DNA of 64,000 nucleotides from CAWDYA01 sp963806495 (lineage in GTDB: Bacteria; Acidobacteriota; Polarisedimenticolia; JACPZX01; DASXTC01): contig CAWDYA010000008.1 in the NCBI GenBank assembly GCA_963806495.1, forward strand, positions 558,001 through 622,000, read 5' to 3'. The notes beneath the pieces are model-generated. The model worked only from the letters and a program-made list of their open reading frames with translations. It made no database searches and was not told the origin of the DNA. Position numbers and translations under genes: made by a program. Shown here piece by piece: positions 36,295-46,432 of this stretch (its first letter is position 1; each line of letters begins with the position of its first letter).

Positions 36295-39200
36295 ATGTCT
36301 CAGTCTCGGTGGTTCGCGGTCGCTGTCGTCACGCTTTGTGTTCTCCTGCCGGCGCCATGGTCCGCCCTGGCACCGCCCTTGCTCGCGGCCCCGGCCGGCC
36401 AGTCGCTCTCCTGTCCGGGCACAATCTCGTGGGACGGTGACGCGGGAGACGGTCTCTGGCAGAGCGCGGCCAACTGGAGCACCGACAGCCTCCCCGGCCC
36501 CTCCGACGACGTGTGTATCGGGTCGTTCGACGTGACGCTGTCGAGCGGGACAGCCACCATCAACAGCATCGAGACGGCGGGGTCGCTCGTGATCACGTTG
36601 AGCGGCGTTCTGGAAATCGCGTCCACGTCGCAGATCGGAGGAAACCTGACGCTGTCCACGACCGGCTCCGGCGGCCTGACCGGCGCGGGGGCCCTGACCA
36701 TCCTCGGCACATCGGGCTGGACCAGCGGCACCATGTCGGGCACCGGCTCCACCGTCGCCGCGGGAGGGATGACCCTATCGGGGACCGCCAGCAAGGACCT
36801 CGACGCGCGCACCCTGGTCAATCAGGCCGCCGCCACCTGGACCGGCGGCAACATACGCACCGGCGACGGCTCGGTCCTCGACAATCCCGGCTCCCTCGAC
36901 ATCCAGACCGATGCGGACATGATACTCTCGTTCACTCCCTACAACAGCACGTTCACCAACTCGGGCTCGATCACCAAGTCCGTCGGCGCCGGCGGCGCGG
37001 CCGCCACCGCCATCAGCCCCTTCCTCGAGAGTTCGGGCACGATCACGGTCCAGCAGGGCGTCCTGCAGCTGGCCGGCGGCGGCCACGCCACCGGCTCCTT
37101 CGCTCCCTCCGCATCCACCACCCTGCAGTTCTCCGGCGGCACCCACGATCTCGACAACGGGTCGACTCTCGCTGGAGCGGGCCTCACTCTCGTTTCTGCC
37201 GGATCGGTGAATCTCAACGCCGGAGCCACTCTGAACACACCGGGTGAGCTCCGGCTCTCCGGCGGAACCCTGAGCCTCGTCTCGGGAGGCGCCCCGACGG
37301 CCCAGACCTTCACCATGTCCGGCGGAACCCTCACCGGCCCGGATGCCTTCACCGTCAACGGCGCGCTCACCTGGTCCGGAGGCACCATGTCCGGCTCCGG
37401 CTCCACCGTCGCCGCCGGCGGGATGACCATCTCGGGCGCCGCCTACAAGGACCTCAACGCGCGCACCCTGGTCAATCAGGCCGCCGCCACCTGGACCGGC
37501 GGCGGCATGCGCACCGGCAACGGCTCGGTCCTCGACAATCCCGGCTCGCTCGACATCCAGACCGACGCGGCCATGACACTCTCGTTCACTGCCTACAACA
37601 GCACGTTCACCAACTCGGGATCCATCACCAAGTCCGTCGGCACCGGGGGCACGGCCGCTACCGACATTGGCGTCCATCTCCAGAACTCCGGGTCAATCGA
37701 CGTCCAGCAGGGGATCCTCAAGCTCTCCGGTGGAGGAACCGGCACCGCCGGGTCCTACACCGCCGCAGCCGGCCAGACTCTGCAGTTCTCCGGCGGCACG
37801 CACGACCTCGACGCCGCGACATCGATCAACGCAGCCAGACTCCTTGTCAGCGCCGGCATCGTGAACGTGGCCGGAAGCTACAGCGCAACGGAGTCCTCCA
37901 CCGTGTCCAACGGTACGCTCAATATCCTCACCGGCGCTTCCGTCACCTCGGCGGGCGCGCTCGCCATCTCGGGCGGTACAGCCAGCTTCAGCTCGGGCTC
38001 CGCCGTGTCCGTCCCTTCCCTGAGTCTGACTGGAGGAGTCCTCGCCGGCAGCGACACGATCACCGTGACCGGCGCCACCGCCTGGTCCGGAGGCGGCATG
38101 TCGGGCACCGGCTCCACGGTCACGGCCGGCGGGATGGCCGTATCGGGTGTCGCCTACAAGGACCTCAACGCGCGCACCCTGGTCAATCAGGCCGCCGCCA
38201 CCTGGACCGGCGGCGGCATACGCACCGGCAACGGCGCCGTCATCGACAACCCCGGCTCGTTCGACATCCAGACCGATGCGGACATGACACTCTCGTTCAC
38301 TCCCTACAACGCCACGCTCGTCAACTCGGGCTCGGTCACCAAGTCCGTCGGCGCCGGCGGGGCGGCGGCCACCGACATCAGCCTCCATCTGCAGAACTCC
38401 GGGTCAATCGACGTCCAGCAGGGGATCCTCAAGCTCTCCGGCGGGGGCCAGGCCACCGGCTCGTTCGTTCCCTCGCATCCACCACCCTGCAGTTTTCCGG
38501 CGGCACGCACGATCTCGACAACGAATTGACTCTCGGCGGAGCGGGCCTCACTCTCGTTTCTGCCGGATCGGTGAATCTCAACGCCGGAGCGATCCTGAGC
38601 ACTCCGGGTGAGCTCCAGCTCACCGGCGGAACCCTGAACCTCGTCTCGGGAGGCGCCCCGACTGCCCAGACCTTCACTATGTCGGGCGGCACCCTCACCG
38701 GCTCGGATGCCTTCACCGTCAACGGTGCCACCACATGGACCGCCGGGACCATGTCCGGCTCCGGCTCCACCGTCGCCGCCGGCGGACTCACGCTTTCGAG
38801 CACGAGCAACAAGGACCTCAACGAGCGCACGCTCGTCAATCAGGCCACGGGCATCTGGGACAACGGCAACTTCCGCGCCGGCAACAGCGCCGTCTTCGAC
38901 AACTCCGGCTCGTTCGACATCCAGACCGACGCCGACATCCCGTTGAACCTGTTTCCCTACAACGCCACGCTCGTCAACTCGGGCTCGATCACCAAGTCCG
39001 TCGGCGCCGGCGGGGCGGCGGCCACCGACATCAGCCTCCATCTGCAGAACTCCGGGTCAATCGACGTCCAGCAGGGGATCCTCAAGCTCTCCGGCGGGGG
39101 CCAGGCCACCGGCTCGTTCGTTCCCTCCGCATCCACCACGCTGCAGTTTTCCGGCGGCGCCCACGACCTCGATACAACGGGTCGACTCTCGCTGGAGCGG

Positions 39201-42200
39201 GCCTCACTCTCGTTTCTGCCGAATCGGTGAATCTCAACGCCGGAGCCACTCTGAACACACCGGGTGAGCTCCGGCTCTCCGGCGGAACCCTGAACCTCGT
39301 CTCGGGAGGTTACCCGACGGCCCAGACCTTCACTATGTCGGGCGGCACCCTCACCGGCCCGGATGCCTTCACCGTCAACGGTGCCACACATGGACCGCCG
39401 GGACCATGTCCGGCTCCGGCTCCACCGTCGCCGCCGCGGGGCTCACGCTGTCGGGCAGTGGCAACAAGGACCTCGACGAGCGCACGCTGGTCAACCAGGC
39501 CGCAGCCGTCTGGACCGGCGGCAACTTCCGCAACGGCAACGGCTCCGTCTTCGACAACTCCGGCTCGTTCGACATCCAGACCGACGCCGACATCCTGTTG
39601 AACCTGTTTCCCTACAACGCCACGCTCGTCAACTCGGGGTCGAATCACAAGGTCGGCCGGAGGCGCGGCTACCGCCATCGGCCCCTACGTCGAGAACTCC
39701 GGCTCGATCACGGTCCAGACCGGCACCCTGCAGCTCTCCGGTGGCGGCCACGCCACAGGCTCGTTCGCTCCGTCCGCACCTGCGATCCTCGAGTTCGGGG
39801 GCGGTACCCACGACCTCGACACCGGCTCCAGCGTCGGTGGCACGGGGATTGTGCTCGTGACCAATCCGGCCACCGTCAATCTGGGCGCTGGAGCCCTCAT
39901 GAACTCGCCGGCGGAGCTCCAAATCACAGGCGGGACGCTGAACCTGGTCTCGGGAGGCGCTCCCACCGCTCAGACCCTCTCGATGTCGGGCGGGACGCTC
40001 ACCGGCTCCGACACCGTGACCATCACCGGGGCGACCATATGGTCCGGCGGTGCCATGTCGGGTTCCGGATCACGGTCGCCGCCGCGGGGCTCACGCTTTC
40101 GGGCAGTGGCAACAAGGACCTCGACGAGCGCACGCTGGTCAACCAGGCCGCAGCCGTCTGGACCGGCGGCAACTTCCGCAACGGCAACGGCTCCGTCTTT
40201 GACAACTCCGGTTCGTTCGACATCCAGACCGACGCCGATATCACGCTGAATCTGTTCCCGTATGACGGCTGGCTCGTCAACACGGGCACCCTCACCAAGA
40301 CGGCCCTCACAGGCATCACCACGATCGGCCCGGCGGTCACCAACAGCGGCACGGTGACGGCCGCCGCCGGTACGATCCAGTTCACGGGCGCCTACACGCA
40401 GACCGCCGGGCTCACGCGGCTCGACGGAGGCGACATCCAGTCCAGTGCACCGCTCGAAATCCAGGGGGGAGTGCTCGACGGAACCGGCACGCTGCTGGCC
40501 ACGGTGAACAGCACGGGCGGCCAGGTCAGCCCGGGCCTTTCCCCCGGCACGCTCGAGATCACAGGCGGATACAGCCAGGGGGCCGGCAGCTCCTACACGG
40601 TCGAGGTCGGTGGGCTGACGCCGGGCTCCGAGTTCGACCAGGTCAATCTGACCGGCACGCTGCCGGCAACGCTTTCCGGCACGCTCGACGTCAGCCTGGT
40701 GTCCGCCTTCACACCGTCGCTCAACGACACGTTCACCATCATGACCTTCCCGTCACGCTCGGGCGCGTTCGGGTCCACGAACCTGCCGGCGCTCGGCGGC
40801 GGGTTGCAGTGGGACGTCTCGTACGGCGCGACCTCGGTGGTGCTGAGTGTGGGCCCGGCGATGAGCGCCAATCTGACGCTCTCCATCACGGACGCTCCCG
40901 ACCCGATCCCGGCCGGCGGAACCCTCACCTACACACTCCTGGTCGGGAACGCCGGCCCGGACGACGCCACCAGCACGGTGGTCACCGATACCCTGCCGGC
41001 GGGTGTGGTCTTCTTCTCGGCCACCCCGAGCACGGGAAGCTGCGTGGAGTCCGGCGGTGTCGTGACCTGCGAGCTGGGAACCCTGGCCGCCCAGTCGAGC
41101 GCGACCATCACGATCGTCGTCACACCCGGCGTGCCGGGCATGATCACAAATGTGGCGTCGGTGATCTCCAACGAATCGGATCCGATCCCGTCGACCGGCA
41201 CCGACAGCGAGAACACCACGGTCGTGGGTCCCTGCGCCGATGACGACAACGACGATTACGCGGTCTGCGTGGCTGGATGCATACCCGATCCCATGGACAC
41301 ATGCGGTGATTGCAACGACAACGACCCGGCGATCCATCCAGGAGCGGCCGAGCTGTGCGACGGGATCGACAACAACTGCAACGGCGCCGTCGACACCGAG
41401 CTGAACAGCCTGCCCGAGCTCTGCAACGGGCTCGACGACAACTGCAACGGCATCGCCGACGAAGGTGACCCGCAGGGAGGCGGCTCCTGCTCGACCGGCA
41501 GCCAGGGCGTATGCGACCCGGGCACGCAGGTGTGCGAGCAGGGAGCTCTCGTCTGCCGGCAGAACGCCGGGCCCGGCCCGGAGGTCTGCAACGGGCTCGA
41601 CGACGACTGCGACGGCTCGGTGGACGAGGCGACCGACAGCGACGCCGATGGCGTGGACGACTGCTCCGACAACTGCACGGCTTCCTTCAACCCGCCCTCG
41701 GACTGCGACGGCAACGCCGGCACCCCCGACGAGCAGTGCGACGCGGACATGGACGGCATCGGCGACGTGTGCGACTGCACGCCGAACGATCCGGCCAACC
41801 CGCCGCCACCGGAGGTGGGAGACACTCTCGAAGTGGGCCCACCGGGGGGACCGACGATGGTCACGTGGGACGCCGTGCCGGGGGTCGCCCGGCACAACGT
41901 CTACCGCGGATACGAGACCGCCGGGATCCCCTGGGGATACGACCAGCAATGCCTCGTCGGCAATCTCGCCGCGACGGTCGCCCCGGACACGCTCGACCCG
42001 AGACCCTTTACCGTCTTCTACTATGTCGTCTCGAGCACATGCCCGGGCGCCGCCGAGAGCGCGCTCTCACGAGACTCCGCCGGCACCCCGATCCCGAGGC
42101 CGTTCGGATGCCCGGCGGCCACGCTCGACGACGACGGGGACGGCACCGAGGAGGCGGCGGACAACTGCCCCGGGTTCCAGAATCCGGCTCAGGGCGACTT

Positions 42201-42474
42201 CGACTCCGATTCCCATGGCGACGTGTGCGACAACTGCGTCCAGGACTTCAACCCGCTCCAGGAGGACCTCGACGGCGACGGGATGGGTGATGTCTGCGAC
42301 CCGGATCGGGACGGGGATGGTATCCCCGAGGACTTCGACGGCATCCCGGCGACCATGACTCCGTGCACCGGCGGCAACACCATCTCGTGCGACGACAACT
42401 GCCCCGACACGCCGAATGCGTCCCAGGCGGACGCCGACGCCGACGGGATAGGAGACGTCTGCGATCCGAACTGA
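36295..42474 (+). CDS. Giant secreted repeat protein with DUF11, metal-binding and TSP3 domains (several frameshifts)
   Basis: About 2060 residues once indels near 38473, 39174, 39387, 39645 and 40070 are corrected. After a signal peptide (FAVAVVTLCVLLPAPWSALA) come six repeats of about 218 residues. Each has a GSTVAAGG/GLTLSG start, DLDARTLVNQAAATWTGG, a PGSLDIQTDAD block, NSGSITKSVG, then LTLVSAGSVNLNAGA and GGAPTAQTF. The rest is a transport-like beta solenoid stretch, a DUF11 domain (LTYTLLVGNAGPDDATSTVV, about residue 1540), cysteine- and Asp/Asn-rich metal-binding repeats (CDGIDNNCNGAVD, CNGLDDNCNGIAD, CNGLDDDCDGSVD), an Fn3-like segment and thrombospondin type 3 calcium repeats. It has no C-terminal anchor. 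It is probably an extracellular adhesin or matrix protein. Confidence 0.82.
36733..40720 (+). repeat. Six tandem ~655-bp repeats within the giant gene
   Basis: Repeat starts (the ATGTCxGGxxCCGG motif) lie at 36733, 37387, 38098, 38751, 39405 and 40055, so units are about 650-710 bp. Several blocks are nearly identical at DNA level, for example the LVNQAAATWTGG coding segment in units 1-3 and the NKDLDERTLVNQAAAVWTGG segment in units 5-6. Similarity this close suggests recent duplication or gene conversion. The sixth unit is followed by diverged sequence. Most single-base breaks in this gene fall inside units 3-6, where assembly is hardest. Confidence 0.85.
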
Positions 42475-42583
42475 TGGCGGACCCCGACGTGCATTAGACA
42501 TCCCCTTCCGGGCCGGATCCTGATAGCCTGTCCGGGCATGCGCCGAACCGGCGGCCCCGGTTCCGGCGCGAGACGGGGGAAGG

Positions 42584-43882
42584 ATGTCGATCACCAGCGG
42601 GAAGCTCGGCCTCTGGATGTGCGTGGCCCTCGTCGTGGGCAACATGATCGGCTCGGGCATCTTCCTTCTGCCGGCATCGCTCGCCCCCTACGGGCGCATC
42701 AGCATTCTGGCGTGGATGATCACCGCGGGCGGGTCGATCGCTCTCGCCATAGTGTTCGCCCGGCTGAGCCGCATGGTCCCGAAGGCCGGCGGGCCGTACG
42801 CCTACACCCGTCGCGGCTTCGGTGACTTCGCAGGGTTCCTCGTCGCCTGGGGATACTGGATCTCGATCCTCGCCACGGTCGCGGCGATCGCCGTGGCCTT
42901 CGTCAGCTATCTGACCGTCTTCTGGCCGGCCCTGGCCACGAGCCGCGTCCTGGCGGCGCTGGCCGCGCTCGGCGCGATCTGGCTGCTGACGGGGATCAAC
43001 GCGCTGGGGGTGAGGGCCGGCGGTCACGTGCAGCTCGCCACCACGATTCTCAAGCTGCTGCCGCTCGTCGCGGTCGCCGCCTTCGGCCTGTTCCACTTCG
43101 ACCCCGCCAACCTCACACCCGCCCCGGGCTTCGCCGCCACTCCCCTGTCGGCCACCACCGCGGCCGTGGCGCTGACTCTCTGGGCTTTCCTGGGTCTCGA
43201 GTCGGCCACCGTGCCGGCCGGCGACGTCATCGACCCCGCGCGCACCATCCCTCGCGCTACCCTGATCGGGACGACCCTCACCGCGGTGATCTACCTGGTC
43301 AGCACCGTCGCCGTCATGGGCGTGATGTCTCCGGACGCCCTGGGGTCCTCGGAGGCGCCGTTCTCGGACGCGGCGCGGCTCATGTGGGGAGGCTGGGCCG
43401 GCTACCTCGTGGCGGCGGGGGCGGCGGTCTCGTGCTTCGGGGCGCTCAACGGATGGATCCTCCTGCAGGGCCAGATCCCGCTCGCCGCGGCGCGTGACCG
43501 GATATTCCCCGGAGCCTTCGCCCGCGTCTCCGGAAACGGGACGCCGGTAGCCGGGATGGTGATCTCCAGCGTGCTGGTCACGATGCTCATGGCCGCGAAC
43601 TACACGCAGGCGCTGGTCCCCCTGTTCACCTTCGTGATCCTGCTCGCCACGCTGAGCTGTCTGATACCCTACCTGTTCTCCACGATGGCGGAGGTGGTGA
43701 TCGCGCGCGGCACCGGGCGGTCGGCCGGCCCGTCGATCATCGCGGGCGTCGCGTTCCTCTACTCTCTGTGGGCCGTCATTGGAGCGGGCGCGGACGCGGT
43801 CTACTGGGGTACGGTTCTGCTCCTGGCCGGCATCCCCGTGCATGTCTGGATGAAGACGCACCGGGCGCAGGATCCGTCGTGA
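42584..43882 (+). CDS. APC-family amino acid permease
   Basis: A 432-residue permease with twelve predicted membrane helices. Helix 1 carries the substrate-loop signature MIGSGIFLLPASLAPYG, as in AdiC/ArcD-type transporters, and helix 6 carries LWAFLGLESATVPAGDV. Other landmarks are MVPKAGGPYAYTRRGFG and GQIPLAAARDRIFPGAFARV. It belongs to the basic amino acid/polyamine antiporter group. The next gene starts inside its stop codon and encodes a dimethylargininase, so an arginine derivative is the likely substrate. That is inference from context. Confidence 0.92.
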   Translation: MSITSGKLGLWMCVALVVGNMIGSGIFLLPASLAPYGRISILAWMITAGGSIALAIVFARLSRMVPKAGGPYAYTRRGFGDFAGFLVAWGYWISILATVAAIAVAFVSYLTVFWPALATSRVLAALAALGAIWLLTGINALGVRAGGHVQLATTILKLLPLVAVAAFGLFHFDPANLTPAPGFAATPLSATTAAVALTLWAFLGLESATVPAGDVIDPARTIPRATLIGTTLTAVIYLVSTVAVMGVMSPDALGSSEAPFSDAARLMWGGWAGYLVAAGAAVSCFGALNGWILLQGQIPLAAARDRIFPGAFARVSGNGTPVAGMVISSVLVTMLMAANYTQALVPLFTFVILLATLSCLIPYLFSTMAEVVIARGTGRSAGPSIIAGVAFLYSLWAVIGAGADAVYWGTVLLLAGIPVHVWMKTHRAQDPS

Positions 43883-44755
43883 GCGCGGGGACGCTGAGCG
43901 AGGTCGCGCCGCTTCGCAGCCTGCTGCTCGGGCACGCGCGCGACGCCTTCGGCGACGCCGCGAACGTGCAGCGCCAGTGGCGCGCGCTCGGCTACACCGC
44001 GCCGCCCGACCCGGAGCGCGCGACTCGCGAGTACGACCGCTTCGCGGCGCTCCTCGAGCGGCTCGGCGCCTCGATCACCTGGCTGGAGGTGGGCGCCGGC
44101 AGCGGCCTGGATTCGATCTATGTCCGCGACGCCTCGATCGTGTCGCCCCGCGGGATGATCCTCTGCAACATGGGGAAGGAGGCACGCCGGGGCGAGCCCG
44201 GGATGCACGGCGAGGCCTACCGTGCCGCCGGGATACCGGTGGCCGGAGCGATCACCGGCGAGGGGCGACTCGAGGGAGGCGACGTCGTCTGGCTGGACGA
44301 CAGGACGCTGGCCGTCGGGCGAGGCTACCGGACGAACGACGAGGGGATACGGCAGCTCGCCGGGATCCTCGCCGGTGACGTCGATGAGATCGTCGTCGTC
44401 CCGCTGCCGCACGGGCGCGGGCCCTCGGACGTCTTCCATCTCATGTCGATCCTCAGCCCTATCGACACCGATTCTCGCGCTCGTCTACTCGCCGCTGATG
44501 CCGGTACCGTTCCGTGAGCTCCTGCTCGACAGGGGCTTCGCCCTGGTCGAGGTGCCTGACGCGGAGCTGGACACGATGGGAGGTAACGTGCTGGCCGCGG
44601 CGCCGCGCCGGTGCGTGATGCTCTCGGGCAACCCGGTGACGCGCGCGAGGCTGGAGCAGGCGGGAGCCGAGGTCCACCCGTTCGATGGCATCGAGATATG
44701 CATGAAGGGCTCGGGCGGCCCCACCTGTCTCACCCGGCCGCTGCGAAGGGGATGA
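43879..44755 (+). CDS. Dimethylargininase-like amidinotransferase-fold hydrolase (one frameshift)
   Basis: About 291 residues once an extra base near 44473 is removed. It starts at a GTG overlapping the permease stop. It shows the pentein-fold motifs: the Asp in SIYVRDASIVS, RLEGGDVVWLDD, the catalytic histidine in HLMSILSP (His187), and the nucleophile in GGPTCLTRPLRR (Cys283). Enzymes with this set hydrolyse N-omega-methylated arginines to citrulline and methylamines; arginine deiminase is the close alternative. Coupling to a basic amino acid permease fits uptake followed by breakdown. The break falls two residues after LSPID, and reading resumes with LALVYSPLMP. Confidence 0.85.
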
Positions 44756-44780
44756 GCCCGCGCCGGCCGGCTTCCGCCTG

Positions 44781-45317
44781 CTACTTCTTCTTCGGGATAC
44801 CGAGGCTCTCCAGCCGGGCCGCCACATCCGGGCCCGCCGTGGGAGGCTTCACCTCGCGATCGATGTACAGGATCTTCCCGTCGGCGCCGATGTAGAAGGT
44901 CGTGCGTGAGGCCATCTTCCCTTCGTAGGCGAGCACCCCGTACGCTTTCGCGACCTCCTTGCCCGGGTCGCTCAGGATCGGGTAGTCGACGTCGAGCGAC
45001 TCCGCGAACTTCTTGTTGGTGTCGGCATCGTCGACGCTCGCCGCGAAGTACGCCACATCGTAGCTGCCGATGGCCGGACCGCTCTCACGGAGCGACTTGC
45101 ACTCGGCCGTTCACCCGCCGGTGAACGCCTTGGGAAACCAGGCCAGAACGACCGCGTGCTTGCCCAGGTTCTCCGCCAGGGTGTGGGTCTTGCCGTCCGA
45201 ACCCACGAGGCTGAAGTCGGGAGCCTTGTCGCCGACCTTCAGTCCTGTTGCCTCCGCCGCCAGGGCCGGCACGACCATCGCCAGCGCCATCACAATCGCT
45301 CCCACGTGCCGCAGCAT
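44781..45317 (-). CDS. Exported selenocysteine peroxiredoxin (UGA at the catalytic site)
   Basis: A 178-residue AhpC/TSA-type peroxiredoxin read through an in-frame UGA at 45113-45111 (residue 69). A signal peptide (GAIVMALAMVVPALAAEA) puts it in the periplasm. The N-terminal part shows VGDKAPDFSLVGSDGKTHTL and the active-site approach VLAWFPKAFTGG. After the UGA reading continues in frame as TAECKSLRESGPAIGSYDVA to DREVKPPTAGPDVAARLESL and TAG at 44781. In cysteine homologues the UGA position is the peroxidatic cysteine, followed three residues later by Cys73. That spacing (Sec-x3-Cys) would allow a selenenylsulfide. A start at 45317 is followed by a clear signal sequence. It is divergent from the toastrack-like gene. 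Confidence 0.9.
45072..45113 (-). promoter_or_regulatory. SECIS-like hairpin after the UGA of the exported peroxiredoxin
   Basis: On the minus strand, bases 17-21 after the UGA (CGCUC) pair with bases 27-31 (GAGCG) around a CGUGA loop whose second base is G. G-U pairs extend this stem by two. An outer stem pairs GGCC at bases 3-6 with GGCC at bases 36-39. The apical loop starts 21 nt after the UGA. Spacing and the loop G fit the bacterial SECIS model. The hairpin is weaker than the one at 8267-8307. Pairing was done by eye. Confidence 0.6.
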
Positions 45318-45375
45318 AGTCCGTTCCCTCCGTTATGCGTCCCGGCTCATTCTAGCCCATCGCCAGCGGGGAGAT

Positions 45376-45391
45376 CCCCATGCGCATGGGG
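45376..45391. promoter_or_regulatory. 16-bp perfect palindrome between divergent genes
   Basis: CCCCATGCGCATGGGG is its own reverse complement. It lies about 60 bases from the start of the exported selenocysteine peroxiredoxin and 40 bases from the start of the toastrack-like gene. It could be a regulator-binding site acting on both, or the stem of a bidirectional terminator-like structure. No run of T follows, so the first is more likely. Confidence 0.45.
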
Positions 45392-45431
45392 TATCCTTGG
45401 TTGATCATACGCTGACGAGGAGGCCCCGGCG

Positions 45432-46364
45432 ATGAAATGGCTGAAGTACGGAGTGTTCGGTTGTCTCGGCGTGCTGGCGATCGTAGCGATCGTCGTCGTG
45501 GCGGTGATCGGGCTTGCGAGACAGCGCGCGCGTGAGATGAAGCCCGAGGAGCAGGTGATGACGCGCGAGCTGCCCGGCGAGACCCCGGGTCTGCCGCTCG
45601 GAGCCGTCACCGGCGACCTGGGCGCTTCGCGGCCCCCGGGCGCCGTGCCGCCCGCCGGCCGGGTGGTGCTGCGGCTGTCGGACGGCGAGTTCCACGTCCT
45701 TCCGGGAGAGGCCGGTCGCGCGGCGCGCGTGGAGGCGACCTACGACCACCGCAGCTACGAGCTCACCGAGTCGTTCGTGCCCGCCGACGACGGCCTCTGG
45801 ACCTACACCGTCACGTTCAAACGAACGGGATCGTCGTCGTTTCTCACCTCCATCGCGGAGATGATCTCTGGGAGGAAGCCCCGGGTGGATGTCTTTCTTC
45901 CCACAGGGGTGCCGCTCGACCTCGATCTCCAGGCCAGCCGGGGGGGCACGGACGCTGATCTCGGCGGACTGTGGCTCCGTTCGGCCGATTCGAGCTTCTC
46001 CATGGGCGGGGCTCAGCTCGATTTCAGCGAGCCGACGCACGAGCCGATGGAGCATCTCGGAATCCGGGTCGAGATGGGAGGAGGCTCGTTCGAATCCCTC
46101 GGAAACGCCAGCCCCCGGATGCTCGAGGTCGACCACAGCATGGGGGGCATGAATCTCGATTTGAGAGGCCGGTGGGCGCGGGACGCCACGATCCGCATCG
46201 CCTCGAGCATGGGTGGCGGTGCGGTGACGATTCCACGGGACGTCCTCATCGTCGGCCTGCAGGGCGCCCGCAGGGAGCAACAGGCGCACGAAGGGACCGC
46301 CGTTCACACCCTCACCTTCTCGGTGGACAGCCGGATGGGCGACCTGAGGATCCTGGATCGCTGA
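45432..46364 (+). CDS. Toastrack-like membrane-anchored protein
   Basis: A 310-residue protein with one N-terminal membrane helix (GCLGVLAIVAIVVVAVIGLA). The long outer beta domain has repeated short strands and glycines (SSFSMGGAQLDFSEP, VEMGGGSFESLGN, DHSMGGMNLDLRG, IASSMGGGAVTIP). This pattern is typical of the toastrack/LiaF C-terminal fold (DUF4097-like). It resembles the soluble half of the LiaF-like protein at 6424-7422, but without the multi-helix region. GAGGAGG precedes the ATG. A role in envelope-stress sensing is inferred from the fold only. Confidence 0.7.
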   Translation: MKWLKYGVFGCLGVLAIVAIVVVAVIGLARQRAREMKPEEQVMTRELPGETPGLPLGAVTGDLGASRPPGAVPPAGRVVLRLSDGEFHVLPGEAGRAARVEATYDHRSYELTESFVPADDGLWTYTVTFKRTGSSSFLTSIAEMISGRKPRVDVFLPTGVPLDLDLQASRGGTDADLGGLWLRSADSSFSMGGAQLDFSEPTHEPMEHLGIRVEMGGGSFESLGNASPRMLEVDHSMGGMNLDLRGRWARDATIRIASSMGGGAVTIPRDVLIVGLQGARREQQAHEGTAVHTLTFSVDSRMGDLRILDR

Positions 46365-46371
46365 GACCCGA

Positions 46372-46410
46372 TTGACACCCGCGTGGCGCCTCCCTAGGAT
46401 AGTGATCACT
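46372..46410 (+). promoter_or_regulatory. Promoter with palindromic operator before the TetR-family gene
   Basis: TTGACA (46372-46377) and TAGGAT (46395-46400) are separated by 17 bases, a strong -35/-10 pair. The perfect palindrome AGTGATCACT follows directly at 46401-46410, covering the expected transcription start. TetR-family proteins commonly bind such sites to repress their own efflux operon, so autoregulation is a natural reading. Confidence 0.65.
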
Positions 46411-46432
46411 CACTTACCTGAGAGGCTTCCCG

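Noticed and set aside
36775..39678. Antisense Gly/Ala-rich repeat proteins opposite the giant gene
   Set aside because: They mirror the tandem repeats of the plus-strand gene and have no start context or recognisable domain.
36733..40720. CRISPR-like array in the repeat region
   Set aside because: Units are about 655 bp, coding throughout and in frame; there are no short repeats with unique spacers and no cas genes.
42494..43861. Long open frame antisense to the amino acid permease
   Set aside because: High GC makes long antisense frames common. Its product is low-complexity Arg/Gly/Glu-rich sequence with no family, while the plus strand encodes a clear 12-helix permease. The same holds for antisense frames at 1640-2953, 14773-15861, 36775-37677 and 55846-57696.
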